A stretch of 26,459 nucleotides of DNA from Mageeibacillus sp. UBA1212 (GTDB taxonomy: Bacteria; Bacillota; Clostridia; UBA1212): the NCBI GenBank assembly GCA_002309655.1, contig DBXM01000035.1, forward strand, positions 1 through 26,459, in the 5' to 3' direction. Every line of letters starts with the position of its first letter. Position 1 is the stretch's first letter. Under the pieces are notes generated by a model. That model was not told the DNA's origin and ran no database searches. It saw only the letters and a list, made by a program, of their open reading frames with translations. The position numbers were made by a program, and so were the translations under genes. Positions 22,541 to 26,459 of this stretch are shown one piece after another.

Positions 22541-23083
22541 TCAACCTTCGCGCGCGACCTCACCGGCGACCCCGGACGGGAACTCTTCCGCAAACTCGAA
22601 TGCGATCCTCTTTTTCGTGCCGCCGATCATAACGGTCCCGCGCTCCGAAAAGCCTGTTTTTGTGAGGAGCGCGCGCATCGGCCTGTTGGCGGGGTGAGTG
22701 TCTATCTTGAGATGCCCGTTCGATTGAGCTATCGCCCACCTGAGGCAGAATTCCCCGGTGCCTTTCCCCGGCGGGTCAGCGGCTATCCTGTGAACCACCC
22801 CGTAAGGCGCGTCCAAAAGCCACTCTCCTCCCGAAAGCTCTTTGTAGGCGGATTCGGGCTCATCGCCGAAGTCAAAATAAAACGTTCCGCACACGGTTCC
22901 GTCATCATCTACCGCAACGTAGCTTTTTCCGTTCAGGACGTCGTCGCGGATGACGCTCCCGGGCGGCCATCCGTCAGGTCCCCACTGGTCCGGGTTCCCC
23001 TGCTCCGCCATGAACGCTCTCGCCTTCGCGAAAATCACGTTCTGCCGCAGGATATCGTTTTCGGTAGCTTTTCGAATGTACAT
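22541..23083 (-). CDS. GNAT-family N-acetyltransferase
   Basis: The 180-residue protein has the GNAT fold pattern: MYIRKATENDIL at the N-terminus, a VAVDDDGTVCGTFYF strand pair, and the acetyl-CoA loop HRIAADPPGKGTGEFCLRWAI around residues 98-118. The C-terminal segment is HPANRPMRALLTKTGFSERG. It probably acetylates a small molecule or a protein terminus; the substrate is unknown. The frame extends 32 codons upstream, but the ATG at 23083 has AAGGAAGG at good spacing and starts the conserved domain, so I chose it. It begins after the rhaA terminator and is followed 31 bases later by the polyferredoxin gene. Confidence 0.87.
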   Translation of the reverse strand: MYIRKATENDILRQNVIFAKARAFMAEQGNPDQWGPDGWPPGSVIRDDVLNGKSYVAVDDDGTVCGTFYFDFGDEPESAYKELSGGEWLLDAPYGVVHRIAADPPGKGTGEFCLRWAIAQSNGHLKIDTHPANRPMRALLTKTGFSERGTVMIGGTKKRIAFEFAEEFPSGVAGEVAREG

Positions 23084-23177
23084 TCCAGACCCTTCCTTCG
23101 CGCTTCGGCTTCCCTGTTTACAGCTTGCCGTTTCCGGATTCCTGCGCCAGCCTTCTCTCGCCGCGCCGCTTAAGTTC

Positions 23178-23204
23178 AAAAAACTGCCTGACGCAACAGG
23201 ACAG
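23178..23204 (-). terminator. Terminator of rhaA
   Basis: On the minus strand CTGTCCTG (23204-23197) pairs with CAGGCAG (23190-23184), with one bulged T and a 6-base loop. A run of T follows (23182-23178). It lies about 68 bases after the rhaA stop. Confidence 0.82.
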
Positions 23205-23271
23205 CCTTAAGACCATCGCGAGCCGCGCCGGGCAGTTATTAATTTCCGCCTACTTTCAGGCAAATTTCAAT

Positions 23272-24525
23272 TTACGCTCTCTTGCTGAGAACCTCTTTTT
23301 CGTACTTCTCGATCTCCTCAAACCACGAAGCGTCGTCGGCGATGCCGCTGCGTCTGAGGTACTCGGCCCAGACCTCGCCGAAAGGCAGCGTCTTGATTTC
23401 TTCCTGCATAACCATGAGCTTCGTGAACTCAGCGTTGTCCTGGAGTCCCTTCAGGTACTCGTTGGGCGTGCAGAGCGCGGAGAGAAGCGCCTTCTGCCAG
23501 CTGCGGAAGCCAACCGTCCACGCCGAAATTCTGTTAATGCTCGCGTCGAAGTAGTCGAGAGCCATGAAAACTCTGTCAAGCGCGTTGCAGCGGACGATCT
23601 CCTTGGCCATCTCTTTGGTCTCGTCGTCGAAGAGCAGAACGTGGTCGGAGTCCCAGCGCACGCCGCGGGTGATGTGGAGCGCGATCTCGGGGTAGAAGCA
23701 GAGGAGCGCCGGGATCTTGTCGGAGACGACCTCTGTCGGGTGGTAGTGTCCGTTGTCCATAAGCGGGAGCACGCCGTCGTGGGAAGCCGCGAACGAAAGT
23801 GTGAACTCAGCCGAACCTGTCGTGTAGGACTCCACACCGATTCCGAAAACCTTCGACTCAACGGTGACCTTTACGAGGTTCTTGTCGAAAGGCTGCTTGA
23901 GGATCTCTTCGATCGACTCTTTGTAGCGCATTCTGGGGCCCATTCTGTCGGCGGGAATGTCCTTGAAGCCGTCGCCGGTCCAGATGTTCATGACGCAGGG
24001 AACGCCTGTCTCCTTCGCGAAGTACTCGGAAATCCTGATGCAGGCCTTGCCGTGCTCGATCCAGAACTTCCTCGTCTCGGGATCCGGGCTGGAAAGTGTG
24101 AGGCCGTTCTTGACCTTCGGGTGCGAGAAGTACGTCGGGTTGAAGTCGATGCCGATATTCCTCTCCTTCGCGAATTTGACCCACTTCTCGAAGTGCTTCG
24201 GCTCGAGCTTGTCTCTGTCAACGAACTCGCCGGGTTCGAAAATCGCATAGCACGCGTGAAGGTTGAGCTTAACCTTGCCTGGAACCAGCGACATGACCTT
24301 GTCGATGTCCGCCATGAGCTCTTCGGGGGTGCGCGCCTTACCGGGGTAGTTGCCGGTGGTCTGAATGCCGCCGGTGAGCGGACCGTCGTGGTCGAATCCC
24401 GTTACGTCGTCGCCCTGCCAGCAGTGAAGCGAGACCGGAATCGTCTTAAGCTGTTCGATCGCGGCATCGGTGTCGACGCCGAACGAAGCATACTTTTTCT
24501 TTGCCAATTCATACATTGTACTCAT
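23272..24525 (-). CDS. rhaA: L-rhamnose isomerase
   Basis: The 417-residue protein matches RhaA over its full length (usually 415-425 residues). It has HCWQGDDVTGFD (34-45), TGGIQTTGNYPG, the FNPTYFSHPK segment, MNIWTGDGFKDIPADRMGPR, LMDNGHYHPTE and LHITRGVRWDSDHVLL, which include the acidic and histidine metal ligands of the barrel. It converts L-rhamnose to L-rhamnulose in the cytoplasm using Mn2+ or similar ions. AAAGGAGA lies 7 bases before the ATG. It has its own terminator, and no rhaB, rhaD, transporter or regulator is adjacent, so the rest of the pathway must be elsewhere. A weak promoter (TAAAAT near 24670) may lie upstream. The only other content of 24526-24748 is the short exon remnant at 24707. 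Confidence 0.97.
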   Translation of the reverse strand: MSTMYELAKKKYASFGVDTDAAIEQLKTIPVSLHCWQGDDVTGFDHDGPLTGGIQTTGNYPGKARTPEELMADIDKVMSLVPGKVKLNLHACYAIFEPGEFVDRDKLEPKHFEKWVKFAKERNIGIDFNPTYFSHPKVKNGLTLSSPDPETRKFWIEHGKACIRISEYFAKETGVPCVMNIWTGDGFKDIPADRMGPRMRYKESIEEILKQPFDKNLVKVTVESKVFGIGVESYTTGSAEFTLSFAASHDGVLPLMDNGHYHPTEVVSDKIPALLCFYPEIALHITRGVRWDSDHVLLFDDETKEMAKEIVRCNALDRVFMALDYFDASINRISAWTVGFRSWQKALLSALCTPNEYLKGLQDNAEFTKLMVMQEEIKTLPFGEVWAEYLRRSGIADDASWFEEIEKYEKEVLSKRA

Positions 24526-24706
24526 GTCATATCTCCTTTAAAATGCGATACGATTTTTCACCGGGAACCCGCATGTCAGCGCGTCCGTATGCACCCCGGG
24601 GAATGCCCCCGCCGCAACACAAAATAACGCAAACCGGCCGGCGAACCATCTTTTTAAACCATAAGTTATTTTACCACATCGCCGCCGCAAATAAAAGACC
24701 CTTCTT

Positions 24707-24748
24707 TCACATTTTAGATTTCTCCCGCTTCCGCGGCGCCTTGTAGTA
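24707..24748 (-). pseudogene. Possible 3' exon of a gene interrupted by the group II intron
   Basis: Directly after the predicted intron 3' end, the minus strand reads 13 codons and a stop, giving YYKAPRKREKSKM. The strongly basic composition and G+C-rich codons are unlike the intron. It may be the C-terminus of a host gene whose 5' part lies beyond the window, or a chance frame; 13 codons cannot decide. Confidence 0.3.
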
Positions 24749-24781
24749 ATCGAGTAGGGGCTAACGAGTAGCCCCTCTCAC

Positions 24782-24813
24782 ACCACCGTACGTGCCGTTC
24801 GGCATACGGCGGT
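24782..24813 (-). other. Group II intron domain V (catalytic hairpin)
   Basis: This 32-nt hairpin has a 9-bp lower stem with one G-U pair, a T/ACG internal bulge and a 3-bp upper stem with a GAAC loop. Its triad is CGC. The stop codon of the reverse transcriptase ends at the first base outside this hairpin. Confidence 0.88.
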
Positions 24814-26073
24814 TCAACTCAAGTAATAATCCAAACAGCTTAGAAGTCCTCGTTTTGCGAGGATTTCTTTGTTGATGAGGTGCAATCCCGTTGTTTTGGC
24901 TACCGCTTGATAGTGGTCTCCAAATCCTGCCGATTGCCTTGCCATCCACTCCGGTGCCCCGAGCTTTCGCAATCCCCAATATCGATTCTCTCCCGTTTTC
25001 CATTGTTTCCATATGACTATTCTCATACGCGTTCGTAGCCGTTCGTCTATCACTTTGAGCTTCTGTTTCATACCTCCGATTTTGAAGTAGTTAATCCACC
25101 CTCGGATGACTTCATTTAGTTTCTGTATTCTCAAATCCATCGGAATAGGCCAACTTCTTTTGGTCAGTTCTTTAAGTTTCCTCTTGAATTTTGAGACTGA
25201 ATCCTGATGCGGCCTTGCCTTCCATTTGCCGTCCTTACTGTCCTTCCAGAACCCAAATCCGAGATATTTCAGTCCGCTCGGCCTTGTGACTTTCGTCTTG
25301 GTCATGTTGACCTTTAGCCCAAGTTTCCTTTCAATCCAGTCCGTTATGGTATGCATCACCCTGTTTGCGGCTGCACTACTGCCCACCGTTATTACACAGT
25401 CATCCGCATATCTCACGAAACGGAGTTTTCTCGCTTCCAGTTCCTTGTCCAGTTCGTTCAGCATAATGTTAGACAACAGCGGGGAAAGGTTTCCGCCTTG
25501 CGGCGTTCCTTTCTCTGTTTTCTCATACTGTCCGCCAACCATTACACCCGCTTTCAGGTATTTACTGATAAGCGACTCTGTGTCTGGGTCATGTATGAGT
25601 TTCCCCACAAGCGTCATTAGCTTGTCCTGTGGAACATTGTCGAAAAACTTTTCAAGGTCGATGTCCACAATGTACTCGTATCCGTCGTTCAGGTATTCAA
25701 GCAGTTTAATGACTGCTTGTTGAGCCCTTCGTCCCGGTCTGAACCCGTAGCTGTTTTCGCTGAAATGCGGTTCTGCAATCGGCGTCAGTACTTGTGCTAT
25801 TGCTTGCTCGATTATACGGTCTATGACGGTCGGTATTCCAAGGTTTCTGACTCCGCCGTTGGGCTTCGGTATCTCCACCCTTCTGACAGGTTGCGGTTGG
25901 TATTTCCGTTTCCGTATCTTGTCCCGTATCTCTACCCAGTTGATTTTGAGATATTCATCGATTTGGTCGGTTGTTATCCCGTCTATTCCGCTTGCGCCTT
26001 TATTGGCTTTTACCCTTTGGTACGCAAGCATCATATTGTCTCTGCTGAGTATTTCCTCTAAGAGTTGCGACAT
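24814..26073 (-). CDS. ltrA: Group II intron reverse transcriptase/maturase
   Basis: The 419-residue protein has the RT0-RT7 blocks: an N-terminal LLEEILSRDNMMLAYQRVKANKGASGIDG-type segment, IPKPNGGVRNLGIP, YGFRPGRRAQQA, VDIDLEKFFDNV with catalytic Asp137, GTPQGGNLSPLLSNI and RYADD (221-225). The maturase X region has KLNEVIRGWINYFKIGG (about 330-350). No DNA-binding/HNH endonuclease domain follows; the C-terminus ends LLSCLDYYLS. The protein assists splicing and reverse-transcribes the intron at new sites, which for endonuclease-lacking types depends on single-stranded or hairpin DNA targets. AAAGGAGA lies a few bases before the ATG. The gene appears intact, so the intron may still be active. 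Confidence 0.95.
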   Translation of the reverse strand: MSQLLEEILSRDNMMLAYQRVKANKGASGIDGITTDQIDEYLKINWVEIRDKIRKRKYQPQPVRRVEIPKPNGGVRNLGIPTVIDRIIEQAIAQVLTPIAEPHFSENSYGFRPGRRAQQAVIKLLEYLNDGYEYIVDIDLEKFFDNVPQDKLMTLVGKLIHDPDTESLISKYLKAGVMVGGQYEKTEKGTPQGGNLSPLLSNIMLNELDKELEARKLRFVRYADDCVITVGSSAAANRVMHTITDWIERKLGLKVNMTKTKVTRPSGLKYLGFGFWKDSKDGKWKARPHQDSVSKFKRKLKELTKRSWPIPMDLRIQKLNEVIRGWINYFKIGGMKQKLKVIDERLRTRMRIVIWKQWKTGENRYWGLRKLGAPEWMARQSAGFGDHYQAVAKTTGLHLINKEILAKRGLLSCLDYYLS

Positions 26074-26459
26074 TTGGTGTCTCCTTTCCGTCCTCTGCTT
26101 TCGCTTCCTTTAGCCTATCTCCTTATGAATCGTCCGCTCCGTTACGTCTTCACTCGCGATTCTCGTCGGTTTTGAAAGTTCACATACAGATTTCTATTTG
26201 ACTGCTTGAGTTGTTCGGCCCTTCGCTCCGTTCCTGTTACGGAACTTCTTCGCTACTACGGCCTTGGCTGACTTCTCACGATTCGTTGTTACTACGGACT
26301 CCTCCGCTCGTGAGACCTCACGGGATAAGTCATCGGTCTTTCCTCGTCTACCTTCCCAATTTACGCATACGGGTTACGGTTGCCTTTTGGACTTCGTGAC
26401 TCAAAGCCCACTTATCCGCCGTATACGCCTTAGTATTGGGTTTCTGTTCGTAAGGCTAC

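Larger units (their letters stand above)
24749..26459 (-). mobile_element. Group II intron, 3' part (5' end beyond the window)
   Basis: The minus strand holds a reverse transcriptase gene in domain IV and then a canonical domain V at 24813-24782 (ACCGCCGTA pairing with TACGGTGGT, tip GCC-GAAC-GGC). Domain VI at 24779-24752 is an 11-bp helix, GAGAGGGGCTA with TAGCCCCT-A-CTC, with one bulged A (24755), the branch point. The intron should end at AT (24750-24749), obeying the AY rule with the A seven bases from the end. The catalytic triad position reads CGC rather than AGC, a feature of group IIC introns. The 386 bases upstream of the gene (26074-26459) belong to domains I-IV and hold no other gene. 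Base composition is lower in G+C than the neighbours. The 5' splice site is not in the window. Confidence 0.9.

Overview
The window reads as a piece of a Gram-positive, anaerobic Clostridia-type chromosome (probably an uncultured gut or rumen Oscillospirales/Christensenellales relative; this is inference). Supporting signs are a one-piece tmRNA, an rpsO-pnp pair, an MsmX/UgpC-type sugar ATPase, MnmM (YtqB), an LPXTG-like anchored surface protein, strong AGGAGG-type ribosome binding sites, and sugar genes (GH36 alpha-galactosidase, L-rhamnose isomerase). Most genes are on the minus strand.

Layout. 1-463: the end of a small membrane protein (+) and its terminator. 566-7489 (-): the sugar ATPase ugpC/msmX, then two paralogous secreted, membrane-anchored proteins built from alternating modules, then a GH36 alpha-galactosidase with its own promoter. 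7712-12009 (-): a tight ltaE-patB-ligA cluster. 12204-12585 (+): ssrA (tmRNA) with promoter and terminator. 12652-15109 (+): a pyroglutamyl-peptidase-like gene, then a promoter driving an AbrB-type regulator, an ABC ATPase and an ABC-2 permease whose reading frames overlap. 15120-15671 (-): mnmM. 16266-19047 (-): rpsO and pnp. 19395-20483 (-): an LPXTG-like anchored protein with a duplicated domain. 20663-23083 (-): a GNAT acetyltransferase, a polyferredoxin membrane protein and a multispanning membrane protein. 23272-24525 (-): rhaA with its own terminator. 24749 to the window end (-): the 3' part of a group II intron with its reverse transcriptase/maturase, domain V, and domain VI with a bulged branch-point A.

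The most unusual content lies in the two large gene-free gaps on either side of pnp (15672-16265 and 18348-18783). Each holds a structured element that I do not recognise. The copies face each other across pnp. They share a nearly identical 32-nt block (15885-15916 on +, 18625-18656 on -) and a short right-end block, and both fold into the same three-way junction. The helices differ in sequence between the copies but still pair, so there is covariation between two copies inside one window. A third, miniature copy seems to sit next to the second. This is the best candidate for an undescribed system: a structured RNA family or a structured mobile repeat.

The gene contexts are otherwise mostly housekeeping (translation quality control, RNA turnover, DNA ligation, tRNA modification) mixed with sugar use and cell-surface functions.
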